Counted from the stretch's first letter, positions 25,819-34,736 are shown. The stretch is DNA of 64,000 nucleotides from PCRC01 sp017848435 (GCA_965284315.1 OZ260072.1:992001-1056000), one strand, 5' to 3'. The notes: generated from the letters alone by a model not told the origin. Numbers and translations: made by a program.

Positions 25819-26799
25819 ATGAAATTCCTGTTCACGCTGACCGCGCTCAGCCTGGCCGCACTTGGCGCCAACGCCGCCGACTTCCCTGTCAAGGACAAGA
25901 TCATCACCATCGTGGTGCCGTTCAGCGCCGGTGGCCCGACCGACCGCGTCGCGCGTGACCTGGCCGAAGCCCTGCGCAAGCCGCTGGGTGGCGTGAGCGT
26001 GGTGGTGGACAACGCTGCCGGTGCCGGTGGCTCGATTGGCGCCAACAAGGTGGCCAAGGCCGCGCCCGATGGCTACACCGTGCTGCTGCACCACATCGGC
26101 ATGTCCACCATGCCCACGCTGGTCCGCAACATCCCCTTCAAAGTGGAAAGCGACTTTGAGTACCTCGGCATGATCAACGACGTGCCGATGACGCTGATCG
26201 CCAAGCCGTCGATGCCCGCGAACAACTTCAAGGAACTCACCGCCTGGTTGGGCCAGAACAAGGGCAAGGTCAACCTGGGCAACGCCGGCATCGGCTCGGC
26301 CTCGCACCTGTGTGGCCTGCTGTTCCAGAACGCGTTGCAAAACGAAATGACCACGGTGCCGTACAAGGGCACCGCCCCGGCGATGACCGACCTGATCGGT
26401 GGCCAGATCGACCTGATGTGCGACCAGACCACCAACACCAGCACGCAGATTGAAGCCAAGAAGGTCAAGGCCTTCGCCGTGACCACCAGCAAGCGCCTGA
26501 GCACCCCGGCGCTGAAAGACCTGCCCACGCTGGACGAGTCGGGCCTGAAAAACTTCCAGGTCACGATCTGGCACGGCCTCTACGCCCCCAAGGGCACGCC
26601 CGCCGATGTGACCAGCAAGCTGAACGACGCGCTGAAGACCGCTTTGAAGGACCCCGAGTTCATCAAGAAACAGGAAGGCCTGGGCGCGGTGGTGGTGACC
26701 GACAAGCGCATGGAGCCGGCCGAGCACAAGAAGTTCGTGGCGGCCGAGATCGCCAAGTGGAGCCCGGTCATCAAGGCCGCGGGCGTTTACGCCGAATAA
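25819..26799 (+). CDS. tripartite tricarboxylate transporter-type binding protein (Bug/TctC)
   Basis: A 326-residue periplasmic solute-binding protein. The signal peptide (MKFLFTLTALSLAALGANA) precedes the Bug core: KIITIVVPFSAGGPTDRVARDLAEALRK, VDNAAGAGGSIGANKVAKAAPDGYTVL and YKGTAPAMTDLIGGQIDLMCDQ are classic family blocks. CTGGAG lies before the ATG. No TctA/TctB membrane partners are nearby, which is normal for the expanded Bug family in Burkholderiales. Such proteins bind carboxylates or amides; the ligand is unknown. It is separated from the Liv operon by 191 bp holding a GC-rich repeat and has its own terminator. Confidence 0.92.
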   Translation: MKFLFTLTALSLAALGANAADFPVKDKIITIVVPFSAGGPTDRVARDLAEALRKPLGGVSVVVDNAAGAGGSIGANKVAKAAPDGYTVLLHHIGMSTMPTLVRNIPFKVESDFEYLGMINDVPMTLIAKPSMPANNFKELTAWLGQNKGKVNLGNAGIGSASHLCGLLFQNALQNEMTTVPYKGTAPAMTDLIGGQIDLMCDQTTNTSTQIEAKKVKAFAVTTSKRLSTPALKDLPTLDESGLKNFQVTIWHGLYAPKGTPADVTSKLNDALKTALKDPEFIKKQEGLGAVVVTDKRMEPAEHKKFVAAEIAKWSPVIKAAGVYAE

Positions 26800-26819
26800 G
26801 CGCCAGCGCGCTTCGCACC

Positions 26820-26843
26820 ATGGCGGCTTCGGCCGCCATTTTT
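26820..26843 (+). terminator. intrinsic terminator after the Bug protein gene
   Basis: ATGGCGGC-TTCG-GCCGCCAT forms a perfect 8-bp stem with a TTCG loop and is followed by a T run (26839-26843). Confidence 0.85.
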
Positions 26844-26868
26844 CATGCGCGCCTGAAAGCCAACAGCG

Positions 26869-27183
26869 TCAGACGCCCCAAACGACTTCTTTGCCCGCCG
26901 CAGAACAGCGCTTGAGCATGTCCACAAACGGCACCGCCCGCTGGCGCAACGACACCGTTGCCGCCGGTGGGGTGGCGTCGTCTTCGGCTTCTGCCGGGGC
27001 CTTGCGCGCCGCTTCGTCGGCGGCAATCGCCTGTTCCAGTGCTGCCAGCGCAGCGGGCATCTGTTCGGGCAGGATGATGCCCTTGGGGCCAGCGTCTTTG
27101 CCGATGATCTCCAGCACCCGGCGCCCGTTGGGCTCCAGCATGATCAGGTCCCCGGTGGCGGCCGATTTGAATTTGTAGAGCAT
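26869..27183 (-). CDS. DUF1840-type small protein
   Basis: This cytosolic protein of 104 residues has no signal peptide. The start MLYKFKSAATGDLIMLEPNGRRVLEIIGKD and the ...GIILPEQMPAALAALEQAIAADE block match DUF1840 as I remember it; the tail VSLRQRAVPFVDMLKRCSAAGKEVVWGV is also typical. An acidic, Ala/Pro-rich linker sits in the middle. Function is unknown. It is convergent with the Bug gene and next to a dispersed repeat. Confidence 0.8.
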   Translation of the reverse strand: MLYKFKSAATGDLIMLEPNGRRVLEIIGKDAGPKGIILPEQMPAALAALEQAIAADEAARKAPAEAEDDATPPAATVSLRQRAVPFVDMLKRCSAAGKEVVWGV

Positions 27184-27300
27184 GGTGGCTTTCAGAAAAG
27201 CAGGTGGTTATCCAACCATTGTGCGCCAGCAGGGCGCTGGAACGCGGTCAGACGGCGCCTTGAGGGCGTGTGGGACACCTGGAACGGCCCCTGCAGCACA

Positions 27301-27365
27301 GTTTCAAGCCAAACTGGCACCAAGCCCTAGTGAAGTCTTGCGATTCAGCTATTAAATCAGGAGCG
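27301..27365 (-). repeat. dispersed short repeat, copy 4
   Basis: Read leftward: GCTCCTGATTTAATAGCTGA, then ACTTCACTAGGGCTTGG and CCAGTTTGGCTTGAAAC. It contains the TAA stop (27354-27352) and the last residues of the MOSC gene. Confidence 0.7.
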
Positions 27366-27909
27366 TTTGTTGGGGTAAATGGCCGACATCGGTGCCGCTG
27401 CCCAGCCGGCAGCGCACCACGTCACCCACCTGCAGGTGGCCGCCGCGCAGCACCCGGGCCGTCAGGCCACCGTGGCCGCGCATCGCGTTGTAGCCACCGG
27501 CGCCGAGCACCGTTTCCATGTGCGAACAGGGCTCGCACGGACCGGTGATTTCCAGCAACGCCTCGCCCACTTCCAGCACCAGCGGCTGGTCCTTGAACAG
27601 GCTGCGCGCGGCCAGCAGGTTGAGGCCGGACACCACCAGGTTGCGGCGCAGGCTGAGGGGGTCGATGTGGCTGCGTCCGGTGAGTGCGGCCAGCACGGGC
27701 AGGTGTTCGGCCTGCAGCAGCGTCACCTCGCGTTTGCCGCTGCCGGGCGCGGCGGCCATCCGGTCGCCCTGCAGCCCGCGCTGGGCCAGCGCTTCGGTGT
27801 GGGGCAGGCTCAGCGCCAGGCCCCGCTTCTGGGGCCGCACGACGATGGCGTCCAGCCGGCCGTCGCGCGGGAACAGCCGCGTCAACGCGCGCAGGCCTTC
27901 GGCGCCCAT
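27352..27909 (-). CDS. MOSC domain protein
   Basis: A 185-residue protein consisting of a MOSC domain, the module also found in molybdenum cofactor sulfurases and YiiM/YuaD proteins that handle sulfur or reduce N-hydroxylated compounds. The conserved block SLRRNLVVSGLNLLAARSLF, the Cys-containing ITGPCEPCSHMETVLG and the GHGGLTARVLRGGHLQVGDVV end are typical. The two Cys in GPCEPC include the expected persulfide-carrying residue. ATG 27909 fits. The last residues (LLI) are encoded by a dispersed repeat. It lies 21 bp after the DUF5076-like gene on the same strand. Confidence 0.88.
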   Translation of the reverse strand: MGAEGLRALTRLFPRDGRLDAIVVRPQKRGLALSLPHTEALAQRGLQGDRMAAAPGSGKREVTLLQAEHLPVLAALTGRSHIDPLSLRRNLVVSGLNLLAARSLFKDQPLVLEVGEALLEITGPCEPCSHMETVLGAGGYNAMRGHGGLTARVLRGGHLQVGDVVRCRLGSGTDVGHLPQQTLLI

Positions 27910-27930
27910 GGCCAGCCCCGGTGCGCCGGC

Positions 27931-28239
27931 TTACTGGGCCGGGGGGTTGGTGTCGGCGCTGGCGTCCACCGCCGGGATGAATTCGGCTTCAAAGATGGCG
28001 TAGATGCGCTCGAACACTTCCTGCGCGTCGAGGCCTTCTTTCTCATAGGCTTCGGCGGCATGGCGGACGATGCCGGCCAGCAGCGTGCCCCAGACGCCCG
28101 GGTCTTCCCAGGTGGTCTTGAAGCTGACCTGCTGGTCGTGGCCGGGCGCCACCCAGACGCGCAGCACCTCGGCCGCGCCGGGTTCCAGCGCGATCGGCGG
28201 GGGCGGCAGTTCATTGGGTTTGATGTCTTCGGTGCTCAT
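27931..28239 (-). CDS. DUF5076-type small protein
   Basis: A 102-residue soluble protein. The central block EVLRVWVAPGHDQQVSFKTTWEDPGVWGTLLAGIVRHAAEAYEKEG resembles DUF5076 proteins as I recall them. No signal, no membrane helix; a Pro-rich start (NELPPPPIALEPG) and an acidic tail. It is probably co-transcribed with the MOSC gene. Function is unknown. Confidence 0.75.
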   Translation of the reverse strand: MSTEDIKPNELPPPPIALEPGAAEVLRVWVAPGHDQQVSFKTTWEDPGVWGTLLAGIVRHAAEAYEKEGLDAQEVFERIYAIFEAEFIPAVDASADTNPPAQ

Positions 28240-28299
28240 GGGGTCTCCTGGGTGGGGGCAGGCTGCCGGGGCCGCACCATGGCAGCCGCAGACAGCAGG

Positions 28300-28884
28300 T
28301 CAACGCGGGATTATCGCAGCCCGGTGCCGCTGGCCGCGTACCCACAAACCCACGCCCAGCCCGGTGGCCATGCCGGCCAGCGCGCCACTGAAATGGGCGG
28401 CCGACACCACGTTGAAGCCCCAGGCCGTGTCAAACACCACCGGCTGGGCCCAGCCCTGTTCGGTGAGCAGTTTCAGCGCCAGGCCCGAAAAAACCACGAA
28501 CGACCAGGGCCGCGCGGCGAACAGCAGGCTGTGCGCCCACAGCACCCCCACCAGCGCGTGCAGCAGGCCCGACAGGCCGCTGTAGCGGCCCACCTCGGGC
28601 CAGGCCAGCAGCGCCAGCGTGCCGAGCGGCCAGGCCAGCAGCGCCGCCACGGTCGCTGCGCGCCCGGCGTGCAGGCCCCAGCCCAGCAGGCCCAGTGCGC
28701 CGAGCGCCAGCAGGTTGGCGAGTGCGTGGGCGGGGGACAGGTGGACCAGGCTGGCGGTCCACAGCGTCCAGGGCTCGCTGGCCCAGTGCAGGCGGTCCCA
28801 GGCGAGTGCGGCGGCGCTGTTGCCCAGCAGGCTGGCACCGGCCATGCCCAGCACCAGCAGCCCGCACAGCGCCAGCCAGGCCAC
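28300..28884 (-). CDS. rrtA: rhombosortase-like rhomboid protease
   Basis: A 194-residue integral membrane protein with about six helices. The rhomboid features are WTLWTASLVHLSPAHALANL, the GxSG-type YSGLSGLLHAL with the nucleophilic Ser, and AAHFSGALAG with the catalytic His. The short length and these motifs fit rhombosortases, which cut GlyGly-CTERM proteins. The start is GTG 28884, 4 bp from the RND gene stop, so it is the last gene of the efflux operon. No GlyGly-CTERM substrate is present in this window. Confidence 0.78.
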   Translation of the reverse strand: MAWLALCGLLVLGMAGASLLGNSAAALAWDRLHWASEPWTLWTASLVHLSPAHALANLLALGALGLLGWGLHAGRAATVAALLAWPLGTLALLAWPEVGRYSGLSGLLHALVGVLWAHSLLFAARPWSFVVFSGLALKLLTEQGWAQPVVFDTAWGFNVVSAAHFSGALAGMATGLGVGLWVRGQRHRAAIIPR

Positions 28885-28887
28885 GGT

Positions 28888-31800
28888 TCAGGCCTCGCCC
28901 GGTTGGGGCAACGGGGTCACCGCCGTTGGCCCGCGCATGCGCCGCACCAACCGGCCAAGCCAGTGCTCGGTGTCGTCGATGTAGGTGAACACCGCGGGCA
29001 CCACCAGCAGGCTCAACAGCGTGGAGGTGATGAGCCCACCGATGACGGCAATCGCCATCGGCGAGCGGAAGCTCGGGTCGGCGCCCCAGCCGAGCGCCAG
29101 CGGCATCATGCCGGCGCCCATGGCGATGGTGGTCATGACGATCGGGCGGCTGCGCTTGTGGCAGGCGTCCACCAGCGCGTCAAAGCGGTTCATGCCGGCC
29201 TGCCGCGCGAGGATGGCGTAGTCCACCAGCAGAATGGAGTTCTTGGTGACGATGCCCATCAGCATGATGAGGCCGATCATCGACGGCATCGACAGCGCCT
29301 TGCCGGTGAGCAGCAGCGCCACAAACGCGCCGCCAATGCTGAGCGGCAGCGCGGCCAGGATGGTGACCGGCTGCATGAAGTCCTTGAACAGCAGCACCAG
29401 CACGCCGTAGATGCATAGCACACCGATCAGCATCGCAATGCCGAAGCTGGCAAACAGCGCCTGCATTTCCTGCGCGTCGCCCAGTTCGACAATCTTCACC
29501 GCCGGGGGCAGGTTTTTCAGCGACGGCAGCGCGCGCGCCTCGGTGTTGACCTCGCCCAGCGTGCGGCCGCCCAGCTCCACGTCGAGCGTGACGTTGCGGC
29601 TGCGGTTGAGCCGGTCGATCTGCGCCGGGCCGCTTTCCAGCGTGATGGTGGCCACATTGCCCAGCAGCACCGGGCCGTTTTTGCCCGGCACGGTGAGCCG
29701 CTCGATGGCGGCCAGGTCGGCCCGCACCGCGTCGGGCAGCTTCACGCGGATCGGCACCTGGCGCTCGCTCAGGTTGAGCTTGGTGAGCGCGGTGTCGTAG
29801 TCGCCGGCGGTGGCCACGCGCACGGTTTCGCCAATGCTGGCGGCCGTCACGCCGAGGTCGGCAGCGCGGGCAAAGTCGGGCCGCACAATGATCTCGGGCC
29901 GCACCAGCGACGCGCTGGAGCTGACGTTGCCAATGCCCTGCAGCGTGCGCAGCTCGCGCTCCACCTTCTGCGCCGCCGCACTCAGCGCCACCGGGTCTTC
30001 GCTCTGCAGCACCAGCTGCATCTTCACGCCGGTGTCGGGCGGGCCGACGTTGAAACGCGCGCCGGCGATGTTGGACAGACCCTCGCGGATCTGCGTTTCT
30101 ATGGCGGGCAGCGATTCGCTGCGGTCATTCCGGTGGGTGGTGGTGAGCGTCAGCACCGCGCGGCGCGCTTCGGCCGCGGCGCCGGGCGCAAAGGCGTCGC
30201 CGCTGGAGCCACCGCCAATGGAGCTGAACACACCGACCACGCCCTTCACCGCCATGGCCGCACGCCGCGCCTGCTCGGCCACGTTGCGCGTCTCTGCCAG
30301 CGTGCTGCCGGGTGGCAACTCGATGTTGATTTGCGTCTGCGCCCGGTCGGCCGCCGGCACAAAGCCGGTGGGCAGCAGCGGCACGATGGCAATCGACGCA
30401 ATGAAGAACACCGCCGCGCCGATGGCCGTGGCCAGCCGGTGGCGCAGGCACCAGCGCATCGTGGCCATGTAGCGCAACATCAGCCAGCCGTCTTGCGCTT
30501 CGGTCTCGGCCGTGGGCTTGAGCAGGTAGGCGGCCATCATCGGTGTCAGCAGCCGGGCCACCATCAGCGAGGCCAAAATGGCGAGCACCGCCGTCCAGCC
30601 AAACTGCTTGAAGAACAGGCCGGGCACACCGCCCATGAAGGCGGTGGGCAGGAACACCGCCACCAGCGCAAAGGTGGTGGCAATCACCGCCATGCCAATC
30701 TCGTCGGCCGCTTCCAGCGCGGCCTGCATCGGCGTTTTGCCCATGCGCAGGTGGCGCGCGATGTTCTCGATCTCGACAATCGCGTCGTCCACCAGCACGC
30801 CCACCACCAGCGCGAGCGACAGCAAGGTCACGGTGTTGAGCGTGTAGCCAAAGTACTTGAGCCCCAGAAAGGTGGGGATGACCGACAGCGGCAGTGCAGC
30901 AGCCGCCACCAGCGTGGCGCGCCAGTCGCGCAGGAACCACCACACCACCAGCACCGCGAGGATGGCGCCTTCGTACAGCAGCTCCATCGAGCCGTCGAAG
31001 TTTTCTTCCACCGGAAAGGCGTTGTCGATCGACTGCTTCAGCGTGACATTGGGGTGGGCCGTCTGCAGGGCCGCCACCGCCGCGCGCACGTCGCGCGCCA
31101 CGTCCACCTCGCTCGCGCCCTTGGTGCGGAACACCTCGAAGCCAACCACCGGCAAGCCGTCTTGCAGCGCCACCGCGCGGGGTTCTGCCACCGTGTCGCG
31201 CACCGTGGCCACCTGGTCGAGGCGGATGTGCCGGCCGTCGGCGAGCGGGATGTCGAGCAGCGCCAGCTCGGGCGCGGTCTTGACGGTGGCAATCGTGCGC
31301 ACCGCCTGCTCGGCGCCGCTCACATCGCCACGGCCACCGGGGGCTTCCTGCTGCACCAGCTTGAGCCGGCGCGACACGTCCACCGCCGCCACGTTGAGTG
31401 CGGCCATCCTGGCGGCGTCCAGCTCAATGCGCACCTCGCGGCTGACACCGCCCATGCGTTTCACCGCGCCCACCCCCGGCACATTCAGCAGCCGTTTGGC
31501 CACGGTGTTGTCCACAAACCAGCTGAGCTGCTGGTCGTCCAGCTTGCGCGTGTTGCCCTCCATTACTGACGCCGCAGTGAACGTCAGCACCACCCGACCT
31601 GCAGTAGATGCCTTGGTCACCGACGGGTCACGCAGCTCGGCAGGCAGGTCGGCGCGCACCCGGGCCACCGCGTCGCGCACGTCGTTCACCGCGTCGGAGA
31701 TGTTCTTTTCCAGAATGAACTCGACCGTGACCACGACCTCGCCATCGAGCACCTTGGTGTACAAATTCTTCACGCCCTGCAGCGTGGCGACCGAGTCCTC

Positions 31801-32001
31801 GATCTTGCGGGCGACCTCGGTTTCCAGCTGCGCGGGCGCGGCGCCCGGCAGCGTGGCGTTGACGGTGACGATGGGCAGCTCGATGTCCGGGAAGTCCTGC
31901 ACCGGGCTGGCCTTGAACGACAACAGCCCCGCCAGCGTCAGCAGCACGAACAGCATGATCGCCGGAATCGGGTTCTTGATGGACAGCGCAGAGAAGTTCA
32001 T
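28888..32001 (-). CDS. RND efflux pump inner-membrane transporter (HAE1 family)
   Basis: The 1037-residue proton-driven pump of a tripartite efflux complex. It has the usual 12 helices and two large periplasmic loops. N-terminal SIKNPIPAIMLFVLLTLAGLLSF and PVQDFPDIELPIVTVNATLPGA are typical; LALVVGVLVDDAIVEIENIARHLRMG carries the helix-4 Asp pair used in proton transfer; IGLIMLMGIVTKNSILLVDYA is helix 10. ATG 32001 is clear. It follows the MFP by 9 bp and precedes the rhombosortase-like gene. Drug, solvent or metal-complex export is possible; the Asp-containing helix 4 fits drug-type HAE1 rather than the metal type. Confidence 0.94.
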   Translation of the reverse strand: MNFSALSIKNPIPAIMLFVLLTLAGLLSFKASPVQDFPDIELPIVTVNATLPGAAPAQLETEVARKIEDSVATLQGVKNLYTKVLDGEVVVTVEFILEKNISDAVNDVRDAVARVRADLPAELRDPSVTKASTAGRVVLTFTAASVMEGNTRKLDDQQLSWFVDNTVAKRLLNVPGVGAVKRMGGVSREVRIELDAARMAALNVAAVDVSRRLKLVQQEAPGGRGDVSGAEQAVRTIATVKTAPELALLDIPLADGRHIRLDQVATVRDTVAEPRAVALQDGLPVVGFEVFRTKGASEVDVARDVRAAVAALQTAHPNVTLKQSIDNAFPVEENFDGSMELLYEGAILAVLVVWWFLRDWRATLVAAAALPLSVIPTFLGLKYFGYTLNTVTLLSLALVVGVLVDDAIVEIENIARHLRMGKTPMQAALEAADEIGMAVIATTFALVAVFLPTAFMGGVPGLFFKQFGWTAVLAILASLMVARLLTPMMAAYLLKPTAETEAQDGWLMLRYMATMRWCLRHRLATAIGAAVFFIASIAIVPLLPTGFVPAADRAQTQINIELPPGSTLAETRNVAEQARRAAMAVKGVVGVFSSIGGGSSGDAFAPGAAAEARRAVLTLTTTHRNDRSESLPAIETQIREGLSNIAGARFNVGPPDTGVKMQLVLQSEDPVALSAAAQKVERELRTLQGIGNVSSSASLVRPEIIVRPDFARAADLGVTAASIGETVRVATAGDYDTALTKLNLSERQVPIRVKLPDAVRADLAAIERLTVPGKNGPVLLGNVATITLESGPAQIDRLNRSRNVTLDVELGGRTLGEVNTEARALPSLKNLPPAVKIVELGDAQEMQALFASFGIAMLIGVLCIYGVLVLLFKDFMQPVTILAALPLSIGGAFVALLLTGKALSMPSMIGLIMLMGIVTKNSILLVDYAILARQAGMNRFDALVDACHKRSRPIVMTTIAMGAGMMPLALGWGADPSFRSPMAIAVIGGLITSTLLSLLVVPAVFTYIDDTEHWLGRLVRRMRGPTAVTPLPQPGEA

Positions 32002-32010
32002 GGCCGCTCC

Positions 32011-33252
32011 TTATTTGCTAGCGGCATTGGCAGGTTTTACCAAGGCTTGCGGCGTATTTGTCTCTGAAACAGACACGTTCTTGACCAAATCACCGTCGTT
32101 CAGGAAACCCGCACCGCTGACGACCAGCACGGTGTCGGGCGTCAGGCCGTCCAGCACCTCGACGCGGTCACCCAGGCGCCGGCCGGCCTGCACCTTGAGC
32201 TGGCTGACGCGGCTGTCGGCATTGAGCCGGAACACGTAACTGAAGCCGTCACGCACCACCACCGCCTGTTGCGGCACGGTCAATGCACCGGACATGCCCA
32301 AGTTGAATTCGCCCTTGGCAAACATCCCGGCCTTCACAGATGACGCCCCCACGCTCCCCGCTGCGCGTGGTTCGCTGCCCCCCGAGGGGGCCGTGCCTTG
32401 CTTGGGGCGGCCCGGCGCGGCGGCAACTTCCGAAGGCAAATCCACATACACCAGCGCCGCCCGCGTCTGCAGGTCCACCGTCGGCGCCAGCATGCGCACC
32501 TTGCCGGTGACCTGCGCGCCGTTGGCGGCCGTCAGCGCCACCGCCGTGCCCACGGGCAGGCGGCCGAGTTCGCTGGACGTGACCTCGGCGCGCCACTCAA
32601 GCCGGCCCTGGCGGATCAGCCGGAACAGTTCGGTGCCGCTGGGCACGACCGCGCCCACGGTGGCGCTGCGGGCAGAAATGAGGCCGCTGTCGGGCGCCAG
32701 CACCTGGGTGTGTTTCAAGCGCAGCTGCTGCACCGCCAGCGTGGCGCGGGCCGCGTCCACCCGCGCCTTGGCGGTCTGGGCGGAGGTTTCATACTGGTTG
32801 ATCTGCTGGGTGCTCAGCGCCCCGGTGGCCTGCAGGCTGCGGGCCCGCTCGGCATTGCCTGCGGCGTCTTGCGCGTTGGCCTCGGCCTCGGCCAGGTTGG
32901 CCTTGGTTTGGGCCACGTCGGCCAGCACCGACTCGGCGGCAAAAGTGGCCAACACTTGGCCAGCGCGCACCGTGTCGCCCACGTTGACGCGCACCTCGCT
33001 CAAACGCAGGCCGTTGGACTCGCTGCCCACCACCGCCTCCTGCCAGGCGGTGATGTTGCCGTTGGCGCTGAGGGTGATGGGCAGCTGTGTGGTTTGCGGC
33101 TGGGCGGTGGTGACGGTGAGCGCTGGTTTGGGCGCACCGGCTTGTGGATTGGCAGCCTTGGCGGGCGCACGGGTCACAGCCCAGACCACACCGGCCACGG
33201 CCAGCACCGCCACCAAAATCAGCACGGCTTGTTGGGTGGAGATTTTTTTCAT
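32011..33252 (-). CDS. RND efflux membrane-fusion protein with repeat-derived insertions
   Basis: The periplasmic adaptor (413 residues) joins the RND pump to the outer-membrane channel. It has an N-terminal anchor (QAVLILVAVLAVAGVVWAV), a biotinyl-lipoyl domain (NGNITAWQEAVVGSESNGLRL), an alpha-helical hairpin and beta-barrel domains. Two parts look foreign: about residues 277-302 (PKQGTAPSGGSEPRAAGSVG), encoded by the GC-rich repeat, lengthen a normally short loop before KAGMFAKGEF; and the C-terminal end (ALVKPANAASK) is encoded by the AT-richer repeat. The reading frame stays open through both. Confidence 0.92.
   Translation of the reverse strand: MKKISTQQAVLILVAVLAVAGVVWAVTRAPAKAANPQAGAPKPALTVTTAQPQTTQLPITLSANGNITAWQEAVVGSESNGLRLSEVRVNVGDTVRAGQVLATFAAESVLADVAQTKANLAEAEANAQDAAGNAERARSLQATGALSTQQINQYETSAQTAKARVDAARATLAVQQLRLKHTQVLAPDSGLISARSATVGAVVPSGTELFRLIRQGRLEWRAEVTSSELGRLPVGTAVALTAANGAQVTGKVRMLAPTVDLQTRAALVYVDLPSEVAAAPGRPKQGTAPSGGSEPRAAGSVGASSVKAGMFAKGEFNLGMSGALTVPQQAVVVRDGFSYVFRLNADSRVSQLKVQAGRRLGDRVEVLDGLTPDTVLVVSGAGFLNDGDLVKNVSVSETNTPQALVKPANAASK
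32014..32076 (+). repeat. dispersed short repeat, copy 5
   Basis: It contains GCTAGCGGCATTGGCAGG, TTTTACCAAGGCTTG and TATTTGTCTCTGAAAC. It forms the last codons of the leftward MFP gene. Confidence 0.65.
32345..32420 (+). repeat. GC-rich dispersed repeat, copy 2, in frame inside the MFP gene
   Basis: GCCCCCACG, CTGCCCCCCGAGGGGG and CTTGGGGCGGCCCGGCG are shared with 25628-25703. It is translated in frame as part of the MFP. Confidence 0.75.
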
Positions 33253-33281
33253 CGGGTTCTCTTCACGGTTCGGGTGGGGGT

Positions 33282-34736
33282 TCAGCGCGGGGCAGCGGCC
33301 AACGGTGCCGGGGCCTGCCAGCCCCCGCCCACAGCGCGGTACAGCGCCACCCAGGCAGCGGCGCGCTCGCGCTGCAGGGTGAGGCGGGTGGTGTCGGCCG
33401 CCAGCGCGGTGCGGCGGCTGTCTTCCAGCTCCACCAGGCTGGCCAGCCCGGCGCGGTAGCGGGCCTCGGTGGCGGTGAAGGCGGCGCGGTAGCCGGCGCT
33501 GGCGGTGGCGGCGTCGGCGCTGCGGGCGTCGGTGCTTTGCAGGTTCACCAGCGCTTCTTCCACCTCGCGCACGGCCTGGCGCACCTTACCCTGGTACTGC
33601 AATACCGCGTCGTCGTAGCGCGCCTGCGCGGCTGCCACGTTGGCCACTGCGCGGCCACCGTCGAACAGCGGCACCGAGAGCGAGATCGGGCCAATCGACC
33701 AGGTGTCGGCATTCACGCTGACGCCAGCCACGCGGTAGCCGACCACGCCAATGCTGCCGTTCAGGCTCAGGCGCGGCAAGCGCTGGGTTTGCGCAAACCC
33801 CACGTCGCCGCTGGCGGCCACCACCTCGCGTTCGGCGCTGAACACGTCGGGCCGCTGGCTGAGCGTTTGCAGCGGCACAGACGCTATGAATACAGGAGCT
33901 AGATCGCTAGATTCCACTAAGGCTTGAGTCACTTTTTGCTTTAAATCTGGCTCTGCAAGGCCTGTGAGGGCCACCAGCGCCTTCAAATCGAGCGCACATT
34001 GGCCACGTTGCTGCGTGGCGCGGCTGCGGGCGTCGGCCGCGCTGGCGCGGGCCAAAGCGGCGTTGGCGGGCGCGGTGAAGCCGGCGTTCGTGCTGAGCTC
34101 GGTCAGGCGCGCGGTTTCTGCGCGGGAGGTGGCGTCGGCCTCGCTCACCGCCAGCAGGCGCTGGCAACTGCGCAAGGCCAGGTACTGGTTGGCCACCTCG
34201 GCGGCCACGGACACGCGGGCGTCGTGCCACTGCGCCTCGGCGCCGTCGAGGCGGGCCTGCGCGGCGTCCAGGTTGGCGCGGTGGCCGCCGAACAGGTCGA
34301 TCTCCCACGCCGCCTGCAGGCCAGCCTGCAGTGTGGTGGCGGGCGGGCTGTTGGCGCTGAAGCCAGTGCTCCCTGCACCACCGCCAACACCACCGCCGGA
34401 CTGGACCGGTGCCCGGCTGGCGCTGGCACTCGCGTCCAGCGACGGGCCGAGGCTGGCACCCGCGCCCACCTGCGTGGCCCGCGCCTGCGCAATGCGCGCG
34501 CGGGCGGCCGACACGCCGGGGCTGACGCGCTGGGCCGCGTCAATCAGCTCCACCAGCAAGGGGTCACCCTGCTGCTGCCACCACTGCGACAAATCGGTCA
34601 GCGTGCCGTTGTGTGGCAACGGGGCCTGCCACTGCGTGGGCAGCACCGGGGCCACAGCGGTGGGCGGGGCGGGGCTGGCGCAGGCGGCCAACAGCAACGA
34701 CAGCCCCAGGGTGGGCCAATGCAGCGGGAAAGTCAT
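33282..34736 (-). CDS. outer-membrane efflux channel, NodT/OprM family
   Basis: A 484-residue outer-membrane lipoprotein channel of the TolC fold. The signal peptide ends at LLLAACASPAPP with a lipobox Cys, then two repeats of the OEP domain (ARIAQARATQVGAGASLGPSLDASASASRAPV; QRPDVFSAEREVVAASGDVGFAQTQRLPRLSLNGSIG). It starts in an ATGA overlap with the tetR stop. Residues about 263-284 (KQKVTQALVESSDLAPVFIA) between the two conserved halves are encoded by a dispersed repeat, an unusual in-frame recruitment. It is the second gene of tetR-nodT-MFP-RND. Confidence 0.93.
   Translation of the reverse strand: MTFPLHWPTLGLSLLLAACASPAPPTAVAPVLPTQWQAPLPHNGTLTDLSQWWQQQGDPLLVELIDAAQRVSPGVSAARARIAQARATQVGAGASLGPSLDASASASRAPVQSGGGVGGGAGSTGFSANSPPATTLQAGLQAAWEIDLFGGHRANLDAAQARLDGAEAQWHDARVSVAAEVANQYLALRSCQRLLAVSEADATSRAETARLTELSTNAGFTAPANAALARASAADARSRATQQRGQCALDLKALVALTGLAEPDLKQKVTQALVESSDLAPVFIASVPLQTLSQRPDVFSAEREVVAASGDVGFAQTQRLPRLSLNGSIGVVGYRVAGVSVNADTWSIGPISLSVPLFDGGRAVANVAAAQARYDDAVLQYQGKVRQAVREVEEALVNLQSTDARSADAATASAGYRAAFTATEARYRAGLASLVELEDSRRTALAADTTRLTLQRERAAAWVALYRAVGGGWQAPAPLAAAPR
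33883..33948 (+). repeat. dispersed short repeat, copy 6, in frame inside nodT
   Basis: It contains GCTATGAATACAGGAGCTAG, ATTCCACTAAGGCTTGAGTC and TTTTTGCTTTAAATC. It lies wholly inside the coding region of the outer-membrane channel gene on the opposite strand. Confidence 0.7.

Noticed and set aside
28300..28884. Transposon or integron remnants linked to the efflux operon
   Set aside because: No transposase, integrase or flanking inverted repeats were found; only short dispersed repeats.
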